A stretch of DNA of 64,000 nucleotides from Oegoconia quadripuncta (GCA_949316235.1 OX438758.1:14789731-14853730), one strand, 5' to 3'. Shown: positions 51,923-62,785, numbered from the stretch's first letter. A program made the numbers and translations. The notes: generated from the sequence alone by a model not told the origin.

Positions 51923-53984
51923 ATGGAGCATACTCCAACCCCTGCTACTAATAACTACACTAGAAAACGAAGAAGGAATAGCGATACGTGGAAGATAAAT
52001 GTGATGAAAAAACAAAGGTAATTTCGTGTTGTTTACTAGGTTAGGGTTGTCACATAAACTTACATAATGCCTAGCCATTAACAACTTTTTGAAGTTTGTA
52101 TTATACATATTATACATTATAGAAAAGCTCATAAAGTTCGATTTTACAAAATTATAGTACCTATTTACAAAATGTAATGTTTTGAGAATAAAATATTATG
52201 AGCAGGAAGGAAAAAATCATCTTTGTAAAATACAGTTCAAATTTTTGACCTGCTGGTTGTTAACATCAGACATTCGCACAGTCATGTTCATTTCTATTTT
52301 TTTTTTGTTTAGGTATGGACCAAAGAGTATGCCGCAGAGGGTTTGCCATCACAATACACCAGCATTTAAATGTCAGAAAATAACTATGATGCAAATGAAG
52401 AAAATTCACCAGAATTTTTATTCCCATACGGAAAAAAAAGACCAGGACGCTATACTCCTAAAATTATGTAAAATTACGTCAGCAAACGGTAACAGTAAAA
52501 ATCAGCACAAATATAAAGGCAAGAAACAAACTACCATAAAATATGGAGTGATTGTTAACAAGACGAGAATACCTATCTGTAATAATTTTTTTTTGCATAT
52601 TTTTGGGATTACCAAACACAGAGTGGCATTTGTCATGAAAAAGTTTTATTACACTGGAGAAGTTGGCACTGAGCATCGTGGAGGAGACCGCAAAACAGTA
52701 AAGTTCGCTGATCAAAAACAATCCATTTACAACTACATTGATACATTGCAATGTATAGAGTCTCACTACTGCAGAAAAACAAAAACAGCTGAACGGAAAT
52801 ATCTACCATCAGAATTAAGTTTGTCTCTAGTGAAGTTGTCATATTTCCGCCACGTTTTTAACACATCTTATAACATTGGGTTTGGAAAGCCAAAGACTGA
52901 TGTGTGCTCTACGTGCTTGGAGCTTAAGGAAAAAATTAAGATTGAAATAGACCCAATTAAGAAAAATTTACTGATGACGAAAAAACGTGTTCATAGTTAG
53001 CGAGCGAAAGCATTTTTCGTAAAATTAGGCAGTGCACCTGAAGGTGTCAAAGTGATTTCATTTGACTGCCAAAAGAACCTGCCACTTCCGAAGCTGCCCG
53101 ACCAGTCAACATATTATAGCCGTCAACTATACTATTACAATTTTACGATGGTGGAGGGCACTTCAAATAATACATTATCAAAGCACAATGTTTTTGCTTA
53201 CTGTTGTACTGAAAATGAGTACATCAAGAATTCTAACCTTATTGCATCTGCTGTGTATCATAGACTCACCGCAACCGACAAAACTGATATGAAACATATT
53301 CGGTTGATCGCTGATGGTTGCGGTGGGCAAAACAAAAATTGTATAGTTTTGGGTGCTTGTAGTAAGTGGTTATTGGAAAACCCTAGCATACATACAATTG
53401 AATTGGTATTTCCCGTTACTGGGCATTCTTTCATGCCTGCGGACCGACAGTTTGGTGTGATTGAAAGAAAACTGAAAAACAAGGAAGTTATTCTACACCC
53501 CAATGAGATTACAGACATCATTAGAGAATCTTCAAGTATCGTAAAATTCGGAAGCGATTGTGTTGTAAGTGATTGGAGGGACTCAGTCAGAAAAGTGCTA
53601 AAACAAACTACGTCATGGTCAGTCCAGTTTAAAGACTGTAAAAGATTTATATTAAAGAGGTCAAAGAAAGCTGGAAATGTTCTGATTCGTGGAGAACTAA
53701 ATTATAAAAGTGATTTAGGTAAATTCGAAAACGTGTGTCAGCGTAATAAACAAATATCTTTGTTAAATCCTGAACCTCTGCCAAACATAGTACCCGTAAA
53801 CAAAAATAAATTACAGGACGTTAAAAAGCTTCTCCAAAAACATTTTGGATCTGAGTGGGTAGCCTTACAATCTTTGACGTTTTATAACGAACTCTTCCAA
53901 ACTCAAGAAGAACTAGTGGCTCCACAAAACGAAGAAAGTTTCTGCAATGAATCAATTGACGAAACTATTAATTTACACGTTTGA
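51923..53984 (+). pseudogene. Candidate transposase with DGCGGQNKN motif (one in-frame stop)
   Basis: Exon 1 (51923-52017) gives a short basic start, MEHTPTPATNNYTRKRRR. Exon 2 (52313-53984) follows in phase. Cysteine/histidine text (RVCHHNTPAFKCQ, DVCSTCLELKEKI) precedes a core with ISFDCQKNLPLPKLP, HIRLIADGCGGQNKNCIV and HSFMPADRQFGVIERKLK. The spaced D, D and D/E residues in hydrophobic strands look like an RNase H-fold nuclease triad. Total about 588 codons with a single in-frame TAG at 52998-53000. I associate this text with an uncharacterised arthropod family (I recall the label DUF7869; unverified). Its sole presence between terminal repeats makes it the likely transposase. Confidence 0.75.
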
Positions 53985-54632
53985 ATTATGTTAATAGAAC
54001 GTACGACCGATCCCGGCTCAATAAAACTGTTGTTTTAGTTTCTGTAGCAAGTACCTAAGTAGTACCTAGTAAGTTTTTTTTCCCTCTTATTTCAATGTTT
54101 TTAAGACCATGTGGCCAAAAACACAAAAATGCATATTCGTTTGTGATAGTTAATTAATACCTACTTATTCAATCTTTTTTTGCAAAACAATGTTGCGATT
54201 AGAATTATTTTTTAAGTTTGAAAAACTATTGATTTCGTTTTCAGTTATTTTCATTAAAGTATTTGATTATTTATTTGTGTTATTTTCCAATAAAAATAGT
54301 CATTAGAGAACATTCTTTAATTTTGACAACCCTGTTCTTCGTTAAAACTGTTGAATTCAAATGCGGCTATCATGACTTTGGTTAGTCTCGAAGGCGGCCA
54401 TATTTACCAAGCTTAGGTTCAAATACAGCCATATTTAAAATTGATTATCAAAAGCGGCAATCTAGTAACTTTATTTGAATATTAAGGTGCCTTCGATTTA
54501 TGCTATGCTATGGGTTTAGTTTTCATTAACATTTTGTCATAACCACAAATCACAGTGAAATATCCATTAGGAAAGTCCTCGCCTAAAAATCGGATTATGC
54601 GTTTTTTTTTGGTTTGCCAAAAATTTGGTTTG
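53985..54632. other. 3' non-coding part of the 51.6-kb transposon
   Basis: AT-rich, with no open frame. Several GGCGGCCATATTT/CGGCTATCATG-like words (about 54363-54450) lie near the right end and may be subterminal binding sites. Confidence 0.4.
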
Positions 54633-54665
54633 ACCTACTTTGCCGTCTTTGATACTATACGACTC
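54633..54665. repeat. Right terminal inverted repeat of the 51.6-kb transposon
   Basis: ACCTACTTTGCCGTCTTTG...ACGACTC, complement of the left repeat with one mismatch. Confidence 0.9.
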
Positions 54666-54669
54666 AAGT

Positions 54670-54999
54670 CATAGTCGATTTCCAAGTCGCATGACACTTT
54701 ATTTCTGCATTTTTGAATCACTCGCTTTCGGTGTTGCCAACATAATTAGAAATGTAGATTTTATTCGTTTCACGCAGAAAATTTAAAAACCGGTAATTAT
54801 TTAAACTAAATCGGAACGTAAAGTTTTGAATAATTAAGGCTGTATGCAAATAATTCGTTTGTCTTTTGAAAAAAAAGAGTAAAACCGTCACCTCTTTTAA
54901 TGTCAATTCCACAGAGTACTTTTTTATATATTGAGTCAATTCTGTCTGTTGTTTGTAAAAAACCACGTAAAAAATCATCGAAGCACCTATATAAAAAAG
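54670..54999. promoter_or_regulatory. Upstream region of the SANT-like gene
   Basis: This AT-rich region is directly upstream of the ATG at 55000. A TATATAAAAAAG at about 54989-55000 abuts the ATG and is too close to act as a TATA box for it. No transcription start can be assigned. Confidence 0.3.
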
Positions 55000-55039
55000 A
55001 TGTCGAAACAGAAAATTGCTGTGCTACAGAAGACGAAGC

Positions 55040-55221
55040 TATTAGAGTAAACGATATTCAGTGGAATAACTGAGAGTTTAGGAAATAAATAATAATTTAA
55101 TAAGAAACAAACAAAACCTTCAGAACAGACAGATATACGAGAGACGACAGATAGATTTTCAAAAACATTAATATGACGTATAAAAACTCTTCTAAAACAT
55201 TTAATGCGGCCAGCTTCAACA
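55040..55221 (-). repeat. 3' LTR of Copia-2
   Basis: TATTAGAGTAAACG...CTTCAACA on the plus strand. It has AACAAAACC at about 55108-55116, where the other two copies have AACAACACC. Confidence 0.9.
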
Positions 55222-55231
55222 TTCTCCCTCA

Positions 55232-58200
55232 TTAAATGCTTTTATTAAGGCCAAGGGCTTCTCTAAAAGGCACAAAGATTGGCCTAGGCAGAGCTTTCGT
55301 CATCACATCTGCTAACTGAGTCGATGTGCTAACTCTCTTAACTTTGATAGCATTATCCATCACTAGTTCTCTTACGAAGAAATGTCTAATTCGTATATGT
55401 TTCGTTCGCTTGTGTAATTCAGGATTATGCGCAAGTCGAACTGCTGCTTCATTATCCACGCTCAGAGTGGGGATACTGTTCAACGTAGTCAGCTGTTCGA
55501 ATAGTCTCGTAATCCACACCAACTCTCTGGCAGCTTCACTTGCCGCGACTATTTCAGCCTCTGTGGTTGATATCGCCACGGATGCCTGTCTTTGGCTTAA
55601 CCACGATACAGCTCCACCAGCGTAGCGGCAGACTACACCAGTTGTAGAACGTCCTGTTTGCGTATCTCCACCATGATCTGCATCACTATACGCTTCAAGT
55701 ACGCCCTTCAAACAATTTGGCTTATAGCGGATGCCATGTGAAAACGTGCCTTTGAGGTATCGCATTATACGTTTCACCTTAAGCCAACCCGATTTTGTAG
55801 GCGATTCAAGTTTACGTGATACCACTCCGACAGCATAAGCTATGTCTGGTCTCGTGCATACCATTAGATAGGCCAGTGCACCAACTGCTTCACGATAAGG
55901 AAAATCCATTACATCACACTCCTCATCGTTTTCTGAATCAATGAACTCTTTGTCCATTGGAGTCGTAATTGGATTGCAGTCGTTCATTCTGAAGCGCTCT
56001 AGTACCTTCTTGGCATAAGCTTCTTGATTGACGAATATGCGGCCATCAGAATGTTGTACGATTTCCATTCCTAAATAAAAAGTAGCACGCTTAGTTGTTA
56101 TATTGACTTTACTGTTTAAGTCTTTTAGAAATTGATTCGCTAAGTCTTCATCTGATGCTGCGACTAGACCATCATCAACATAAAGCGTAATCAGGATCTT
56201 CTTTAAACCTATTGTCTTAACAAATAAGCAACAATCGGCATCGCTTTGCTTAAATCCCATTTCTATGAGAATTTCGTTGAAGCAAAAGTTCCAACATCGC
56301 GGAGCTTGCTTTAGTCCGTAAAGGCTTTTTTTCAAGTGACAGACTCGGGATGTAGCATCATTATATCCTTCGGGCTGTTGCATGTAAATGTCTTCTTGTA
56401 ATTTACCATTTAGAAAAGCAGTTGCAACATCAAATTGGGCAAGGTAAAGCTTTTCGCTTGCAGCAACGCTAAGCAGGGATCTAATGGTAGCCATCCTTGC
56501 GACTGGGCTGAATGTCTCTGTGTAGTCAGTCCCTTTCTTTTGTCTGTATCCCTTGACAACAAGACGTGCCTTATACCAATTGTACCATCGGGGTACCTTT
56601 TGATTCTATAAATCCATTTGCATGGTAAAGCTTTACGGCCTTGTGGTAGATCCTTTAACTCCCACACGCCCATTTCTTTAAGTGACTCCATCCCTGCACT
56701 CATAGCTTTTAACCATTGTTCCTTATCTTTTCTTTCAATGGCATTTTGATATGACACTGGATCTCGCTCCATGATCATACATACATAGTCATGCAATTTG
56801 ACAGGAGGTTGAAGAGTACTTCTAGGACGAAGGTTATATCTGTTTTCACCTTGTTCTGTGATATCATTAACCTCGTCATCAACTTCCTCAAACAAATCTT
56901 GAAATTCATTTCCCAGTTCATTGGTTACATCTTCAACATCATTTCCTTCCTCTAAATTGCCTGAAGCTATGTCCTCTCTTCGAGGCTCTAGTTGCTCTTG
57001 ATTATCTCGAGTGACTTCCTCTGGCTCCATAAGTTCGACAGGTTTACAGTCAAATGACACCTTAAACTCAACTTCGTTTGGTTTTTCTTCTTGGTTTGCA
57101 GAATCATCCCGTATACCAGTTGTATCCTCTATGGTAGCTAATGTTTTTTCGTCAAATATAACGTCTCGAGATCGAACAAGACAATTTTTGTTGCCATCTT
57201 CAACCCAAATACGATATCCATCTTCGTCGTATCCAATTAAAATGCCTTTCGTGGCTTTCTTTTGCATCTTCTTTCTCTTTTGTTTTGGAATGTGTATATA
57301 GCACGTACTTCCAATAACACGAAGATTCTTGATGCTAGCTTTCTTACCAAACCATAATTCGTAGGGTGTCTTACCCACTATTCGTGTTGGACCTGTTCTG
57401 TTTAGTATGTATGCTGCCGTGTTTACAAGTTCAGCCCATAAACCGAGAGGCAATGTATTACGTGCATACATTAGTGATCTTACAGTTTCAACTAACGTTC
57501 TATTCTCCCTTTCACTGCACCCGTTTTGCTCAGGCGTATAGGGCATTGTCAGTCTTTGCTTTATTCCATTCAACGAAAGAATAGTTCTAACTTCGTTGCA
57601 ATCGAACTCTCCGCCGTTGTCACTTAAAATTGTTTTTATTGTATACCCATTTGTTTTCGTTTCAACAATCATCTGTTTCAGTTTGTCTTTTACTTCAGAT
57701 TTCTTTTTCATGAAGTAAACATGTCGATAACCAGTATAATCGTCTTTGAATAGCACGAAATATCTATAATTGGATATAGAACAAGCGAATGGTCCACATA
57801 CATCGCTGTGAATTATTTCACCTGGATGCGTAGCTCTAGTTCTCGTTCCGAACTTTAATCTGTGTGCTTTGCCGTACACACAGCCTTCACAAATCTCCTC
57901 TATATGAAGCTCTATCCCTAGCTCTCGCTTCACGAAATCTCTGACATGCCTCACGTTTTGATGGCCAAGTCTTTCATGGTATAGCTGGATAGAGGATGTC
58001 ATGTAAATCTCTGCAGGATTCTCAGGTTGGACATTCTTAACATCTAATTTGTATAGTCCACCCTTATGATGACGTTTGCCTTTCAATTTGATCTCTCCAT
58101 CGATCATAAAGCTGCATTCGTTCATCTTCGACGAGAATATGCTGCATAAATTTTTATCATGAGCAGCTAAAACTGAGAATAAATTCTTTTGTATCGTTGG

Positions 58201-59304
58201 AACATACCACACATCTTGTAGAAGAATTGGTTTTGTCTTTCCATTTACATTTGCGTTTATAAGTATACAACCCTTACCTTTGGCTATAATTGAGTTTCCA
58301 TTCGCAGTTGTAACTGTATACTTCTCATTAAAACTTTCGAATGATTGGAACAGATCACTCCGATTGGTAATATGACTGGTTGCTCCATTATCGACGTACC
58401 AATTCTCTCTGTCGCATGTTGGTGAGAAAACTGCTGTATTCGACTGTATCGTATCAACAGTCATCAAAGCCAAGTTCGCTCCTTGACTCGTGGAAGTTGA
58501 AGGCGTATTACTACTTTTGGGTGGTTTGCCGTCTCGAATCCACTTCTTACAATTCCTGACACGGTGACCCATTTCAGAACAGTAATTGCAACGTAACTTC
58601 TTATCTTTCACTTTCTTGTGAATAGGATTCAGTGCCATCGTGTTTAGAGCTATATTCTCAGTTTCAGTTTTACTGGATAAAGCTCTCTCATAAGCACATA
58701 AATGGCTGGTCAAATTCTTAACAGTTCTGTGTGCCTTCGGGATTAAGAGCCAACTGCTTCTAAATGAAAAATATTCTTCACCAAGAGTATCCAAAATTTT
58801 GCAAATCAACATTAAATCAGGTAGCTCCTTGTTGTCTTTCGAAAATTCTTGATTTAACCCGGTTCATATATTCTTCAATTTAGACATATGAGTCGCTACA
58901 TCGTCACAAGTATCTCTTTTGTAATTGAAGAAACTCATACATAAGTTGTACGCTCTATCTTCGCACGAACCATCAAATAATCTGTGCAGCTCCAGCCATA
59001 CGTCACGAGCTGTCGTATATCTCATAACTTTACATAAAGTATCTTCGTTCAAATTAGAAGTAATCAAAAGAAGAGCGCTGGTGTCTGCTTTGATAAAATT
59101 GGCTAGTTCCAAATTGCATCGCGCACTGACGTTAGCGTCACCTGCTTCATTGACACTTACTTCTGGTCTGGTGAGTTTCCCTTCTACTACCTCCGTAGCA
59201 CCTTGTATACTACGTAGTAAAATTAAAATTTTATACTTCCATGTCACCCAATTTGCTTTTCCTTCTAAGAAGCCAATTTGCACTTTGGATGTTAAAAACT
59301 CCAT
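55232..59304 (-). pseudogene. Copia-2 Gag-Pol (in-frame TGA and frame shift)
   Basis: ATG at 59304. Gag starts MEFLTSKVQIGFLEGKANW. A TGA stands at 58866-58864 within Gag, and the frame continues beyond it. The knuckle is CNYCSEMGHRVRNC; protease D in WYVDNGATSHITN. Integrase has YHERLGHQNVRHV with CEGCVYGKAH, D in HSDVCGPFACS, D in LSDNGGEFDCNE and E in NGCSERENRT. At about 56580 the frame shifts, after KWIYRIKRYPDGTIG. RT then has AFLNGKLQEDIYM, SLYGLKQAPRCW and LYVDDGLVAAS. RNase H has SDADHGGD, STTEAEIVAA and VDNEAAVRLA. Coding capacity is otherwise complete. Confidence 0.92.
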
Positions 59305-59330
59305 GTTACTAAATGCTGAGGACCATAACC

Positions 59331-59512
59331 TATTAGAGTAAACGATATTCAGTGGAATAACTGAGAGTTTAGGAAATAAATAATAATTTAATAAGAAACA
59401 AACAACACCTTCAGAACAGACAGATATACGAGAGACGACAGATAGATTTTCAAAAACATTAATATGACGTATAAAAACTCTTCTAAAACATTTAATGCGG
59501 CCAGCTTCAACA
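59331..59512 (-). repeat. 5' LTR of Copia-2
   Basis: 182 bp, followed on the plus strand by GAAGC and host exon sequence. Its internal neighbour at 59330 is the primer-binding site. Confidence 0.9.
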
Positions 59513-59882
59513 GAAGCTACTGGAGTTGATGGCCAGTAAGCCCCAGCTACGCTCCGGCAAATTTTCCTCTACGTTTACCCATAGGGATGCGATAAAAGAA
59601 TGGGAAGAAATCGCCAAGTCACTCAATGCTATTCCAGGGGAAAAGAAAGAGTGGAAAGCTTGGCGTAAGGTAAATTATCATTAATGTACATATTAAAACG
59701 GTTTCTTTTTCATTTTACAAACATTCTTTACGTATTTCTTTACATCTTACTTTACCTACTTTCAGACCTGGCAAGATATTTTGTCGAAGACAAAGAGTAA
59801 AAAAGCAACGATTAACAAAGCCAGAAGAGGTACTGGCGGAGGTCCACCTCCATCAGATTACCTCGATGAATTCGAGGAGGGA
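59513..59882 (+). pseudogene. Duplicate of SANT-like exons 1-2 (copy 1, no mariner)
   Basis: This 370-bp copy of the exon 1 end, the whole first intron and part of exon 2 ends at GAATTCGAGGAGGGA, after which an LTR begins. It matches 60065-60240 plus 61540-61735, apart from a few substitutions (for example AGAAGAGG against AAAGGAGG in exon 2). It lacks the mariner, so the duplication preceded or excluded that insertion. Confidence 0.88.
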
Positions 59883-60064
59883 TATTAGAGTAAACGATAT
59901 TCAGTGGAATAACTGAGAGTTTAGGAAATAAATAATAATTTAATAAGAAACAAACAACACCTTCAGAACAGACAGATATACGAGAGACGACAGATAGATT
60001 TTCAAAAACATTAATATGACGTATAAAAACTCTTCTAAAACATTTAATGCGGCCAGCTTCAACA
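59883..60064 (-). repeat. Third Copia-2 LTR (tandem duplicate)
   Basis: 182 bp, closest to the LTR at 59331-59512 (both have AACAACACC). The left neighbour is exon 2 sequence rather than a matching GAAGC, so it did not arrive by insertion. It is part of a 552-bp tandem duplication of LTR plus exon segment. Confidence 0.88.
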
Positions 60065-60221
60065 GAAGCTACTGGAGTTGATGGCCAGTAAGCCCCAGCT
60101 ACGCTCCGGCAAATTTTCCTCTACGTTTACCCATAGGGATGCGATAAAAGAATGGGAAGAAATCGCCAAGTCACTCAATGCTATTCCAGGGGAAAAGAAA
60201 GAGTGGAAAGCTTGGCGTAAG
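60065..60221 (+). pseudogene. SANT-like exon 1 end (copy 2)
   Basis: GAAGC then the same exon text as 59513-59669, ending at the donor AAG|GTAAAT. This copy connects, across the mariner in the intron, to the full exon 2 at 61619-61808. Confidence 0.75.
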
Positions 60222-60240
60222 GTAAATTATCATTAATGTA

Positions 60241-61539
60241 CGAGGGGCGTTCAATGTATTCTCGGTATCGAGGTGATATACTAATGATAAGGATAATTTA
60301 ATTATCTCATTAGTTAATGACACTCTTTGAGAGTATAAATACAAAATTTCATTTAATTGTCACCATTAGTACCTATTCAAGATATCATTGCGAAAAGACC
60401 ACTATGATGACTGATTCGACAATGATGAAAAAAATCGAGCATCGCGCAGTGATAAAATTCCTCACAAAACAAGGAAAAACTCAAAAAAATATCCATGAAG
60501 AAATGGTGGCTGTTTACCAAGATTCTGCGCCTTCATTATCTACAATTCAGAAGTGGTCAAGTGAATTTAAACGGGGCAGAGAGAGCATTGAAGACGACCC
60601 CCGCGCTGGTGGGCCAATTTGTGCCGCTACTGAGGAAAACGTCAAATTGGTCGAAAAACTTGTACTTGAAGATGCCCGTGTAAGAGTGAAAACATTAGCA
60701 GAAAGGACTAAGCTATCCGTGGGTACCATTCACACAATCCTTCATGAGCGCCTGAATTTGTCAAAGGTCAGTGCAAGATGGGTGCCGCGAATGCTCACAG
60801 TGCTACAGAAACAAGTGCGAGTTGACTGTTGTAAGGAGTTTTTGGACCTCTGTGGTGAAAATCCGCAAAGTATTTTCGATCGGATTGTTACTGGTGATGA
60901 AACGTGGGTTCATCACTATGACCCTGAGAGCAAGCAAGAGTCTATGCAGTGGCACAAAAAAGGATCAGACCCGCCGAAGAAGTTCAAAGTCACTCCGTCC
61001 GCAGGAAAGCTCATGGCCACGGTGTTTTGGGATTCTAAGGGAATCTTGCTAATCGAGTACACAAAAAAAGGTCAAAGTATTACTGCTGCATCATACGTAA
61101 CCACTCTGCGTAATTTAAAGGCTGCAATTAAAGAAAAAAGACGTGGAAAATTAACCGCAGGTGTGTTGCTGCTTCACGACAACGCGCCGGTTCACAAGGC
61201 GCGCCTTGCCCAGGCTGCTGTGCGGGAGTGCGGATTTGAAGAAATCAATCATCCACCCTACAGCCCGGACCTGGCCCCTAGTGATTATTATCTATTCCCT
61301 AATCTTAAAAAAGACCTTCGTGGAAAGCATTTTTCGGACGATGAAGAGTTGAAGGGAGCGATAAACGAACATTTTTCGGGCCATGAAGAAAAATATTTTT
61401 CAGAGGGAATTGAAAAGTTACTTTCACGAACAAATAAATGTATTGAGATGTTAGGGGAGTATATTGAAAAATAAAATTTATTCAGAATTTTTCGCTTTTT
61501 CCTTCATACCTATACCGAGAATACATTGAACTCCCCTCG
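60241..61539 (+). mobile_element. Mariner transposon, apparently intact
   Basis: The element is 1299 bp with 28-bp terminal inverted repeats starting CGAGGGGCGTTCAATG. Only one base differs between ends (GCG against GAG). The TA target duplication (60239-60240, 61540-61541) is canonical. One uninterrupted transposase gene fills it. It lies in the first intron of the second SANT-like copy. Confidence 0.94.
60404..61474 (+). CDS. Mariner transposase (D,D34D), 356 residues, open
   Basis: The chosen start is MMTDSTMMKKIEHRAVIKFL; the frame is open further upstream to an ATG at 60317, which would add 29 atypical residues. The paired helix-turn-helix region has GKTQKNIHEEMVAVY, STIQKWSSEFKRG and LSVGTIHTILHERLNLSKV. 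The catalytic core has D in IVTGDETWVHHYDP, D in VLLLHDNAPVHKA, and 34 residues later D in YSPDLAPSDYYLFPNL. These are the two hallmark mariner signatures. No stop or frame shift is present, and length is normal (about 345-360). It could be active. Confidence 0.93.
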   Translation: MMTDSTMMKKIEHRAVIKFLTKQGKTQKNIHEEMVAVYQDSAPSLSTIQKWSSEFKRGRESIEDDPRAGGPICAATEENVKLVEKLVLEDARVRVKTLAERTKLSVGTIHTILHERLNLSKVSARWVPRMLTVLQKQVRVDCCKEFLDLCGENPQSIFDRIVTGDETWVHHYDPESKQESMQWHKKGSDPPKKFKVTPSAGKLMATVFWDSKGILLIEYTKKGQSITAASYVTTLRNLKAAIKEKRRGKLTAGVLLLHDNAPVHKARLAQAAVRECGFEEINHPPYSPDLAPSDYYLFPNLKKDLRGKHFSDDEELKGAINEHFSGHEEKYFSEGIEKLLSRTNKCIEMLGEYIEK

Positions 61540-61808
61540 TACGTATTAAAACGGTTTCTTTTTCATTTTACAAACATTCATTACGTATTTCTTTACATCT
61601 TACTTTACCTACTTTCAGACCTGGCAAGATATTTTGTCGAAGACAAAGAGTAAAAAAGCAACGATTAACAAAGCCAAAGGAGGTACTGGCGGAGGTCCAC
61701 CTCCATCAGATTACCTCGATGAATTCGAGGAGGGAGTGGCAGCACTACTCCATCCACATTCAATTTCAGGGCATGTGCAGTCCGTAGAGTCTGCTGTAAG
61801 TTTTGAAG

Positions 61809-62126
61809 GTGAGGTTTTAATACTTAAATGAAATAATACCAAAAACATTTCAACACTGCCGCAATGGGGATCAGCGTAGAGACAAGTGGTCAACAGTGTT
61901 TGCAAGCTGCCTTAAAGTGATCACCCATCCAAGACATTCTATTTTCAAATACTCCATCATTACGAGGGAAGGCCTATATCTCTGCATTGGGATGAAAAAA
62001 ATAATAATATAAATGTTTGTGTTTGTCCAACCATTATAATGAACTATCGATATTCGATTATAATGTATACAGTTGGTATTGGGTTGTCTTCCAAAAAACA
62101 TTAAAATATTTTGTTTGATTTTTCAG
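61809..62126 (+). other. Second intron of the SANT-like gene
   Basis: Bounded by GAAG|GTGAGG and TTTTTCAG|AG. It contains a partial RTE-type 3' motif (CGAGGGAAGGCCTATATCTC, about 61962-61981, then TGCATTGGGATG), a degenerate relative of 40268-40397. Confidence 0.5.
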
Positions 62127-62206
62127 AGGATGCTACAGTTTCCATTTCCTTACCTCCTGTGGAGGAATTAGAGCTACAGAGCCCTCCTCTACTGTGCTTG
62201 AGTTAA

Positions 62207-62785
62207 GGACATCAAATAGATTATAAATTTTTCTACAAAATCAGCTGTTGCTTTGGCATCTTCTGGGAAGATTTCAGCGACGATAAGTGTGTTAAAAGCG
62301 GCATATACAGATAGGCTGAACACTTATGAAGCGTATTTTACGCGCATTTTTTGAAAATTGTTTGGGTGTATATGTTTTTCTGTTACTCGTGGTATCATTT
62401 TTAGGTTTTTTCTTTTTGTTTTGAATATAATGATTGTATATACTTCCATGAAATTAATTTATTGTAAATTTTAAAATCATTGGTTAGAAGATTGTTCCTC
62501 ACGCATTTCAACAAGTAAAGGACATCGAAGATATAGTAAATCTTTTTGCCGTTTAAGAAAAAATATGGTTTTACCACCATCACTTTTTTAATTTCTTTAG
62601 CAAACTTATCGAAATCCGAACCTTGGTCAGAGATAATAGCTCGGAGATCAATTCCAATGTTAAAAAGTTTTGTAATAACTTCATCCAACCAAGTCTCTAA
62701 ATCTTTGTTATGTTTGGCACTGGCAAGAACGAGTCGAGTACGAGTCCAGAACAGCCCCAGCCCTTGTCGATAAACGAACCACAAC
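62207..62785 (-). pseudogene. P-element/THAP9-like transposase relic
   Basis: The minus-strand reading has LRAIISDQGSDFDKFAKEI, VVKPYFFLNGKKIYYIFDVL, YLLKCVRNNLLTNDFK and WKYIQSLYSKQKEK. After stops (62400-62340) comes AAFNTLIVAEIFPEDAKATA followed by FVEKFINLFDVLNS. The CDQG-like SDQGSD, the YxxFDxxHLLK-like block and the EKFxxLFDxxNS block are specific to P-element/THAP9 nucleases. The THAP finger and the ends are missing. Its edge touches the last SANT-like exon. Confidence 0.75.

Larger units (their letters stand above)
51581..54665 (+). mobile_element. DNA transposon of uncertain superfamily (33-bp TIR, 4-bp TSD)
   Basis: The element is 3085 bp. The left end (51581-51613) and the complement of the right end (54633-54665) agree at 32 of 33 positions, beginning GAGTCGTATAGTATCAAAG. 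A 4-bp AAGT flanks both sides (51577-51580, 54666-54669). The only gene inside is a two-exon protein with conserved acidic motifs but no standard transposase signature I can name. Four-base duplications with such ends would fit Sola or a relative; this is inference. Confidence 0.85.
55040..59512 (-). mobile_element. Copia-2, Ty1/Copia element with two lesions
   Basis: Two 182-bp LTRs (55040-55221 and 59331-59512) differ by very few bases. The 5-bp duplication GAAGC flanks it (55035-55039, 59513-59517). On the minus strand the order is 5' LTR, primer site (GGTTATGGTCCTC, from 59330), Gag-Pol, polypurine tract (AATGAGGGAGAA, rc of 55222-55233) and 3' LTR. Pol has one in-frame stop and one frame shift. 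It sits inside the first coding exon of the SANT-like gene. Confidence 0.92.
55000..62206 (+). pseudogene. SANT/Myb-like gene interrupted by Copia-2 and mariner
   Basis: The ATG at 55000 begins MSKQKIAVLQKTK. The exon is cut by Copia-2 (duplication GAAGC at 55035-55039 and 59513-59517) and continues as LELMASKPQLRSGKFSS, READ as HRDAIKEWEEIAKSLN and EKKEWKAWRK to a GTAAAT donor (60221/60222). Exon 2 (61619-61808) has TWQDILSKTKSKKATINK and GTGGGPPPSDYLDEFEEG. Exon 3 (62127-62206) ends ELELQSPPLLCLS. The helix text is a Myb/SANT-like domain of the kind used by Harbinger accessory proteins and insect regulators. A partial duplicate of exons 1 and 2 lies at 59513-59882. The last exon ends where P-element text begins, so the C-terminus may be cut. 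Confidence 0.65.

Noticed and set aside
52479..52842. Minus-strand frames inside the 51.6-kb transposon gene
   Set aside because: Antisense to the candidate transposase; no recognisable motif.
55326..55625. Plus-strand frames inside Copia-2 (also 57011-57584 and 58925-59341)
   Set aside because: Antisense shadows of the Copia Pol frame, with no domain similarity.
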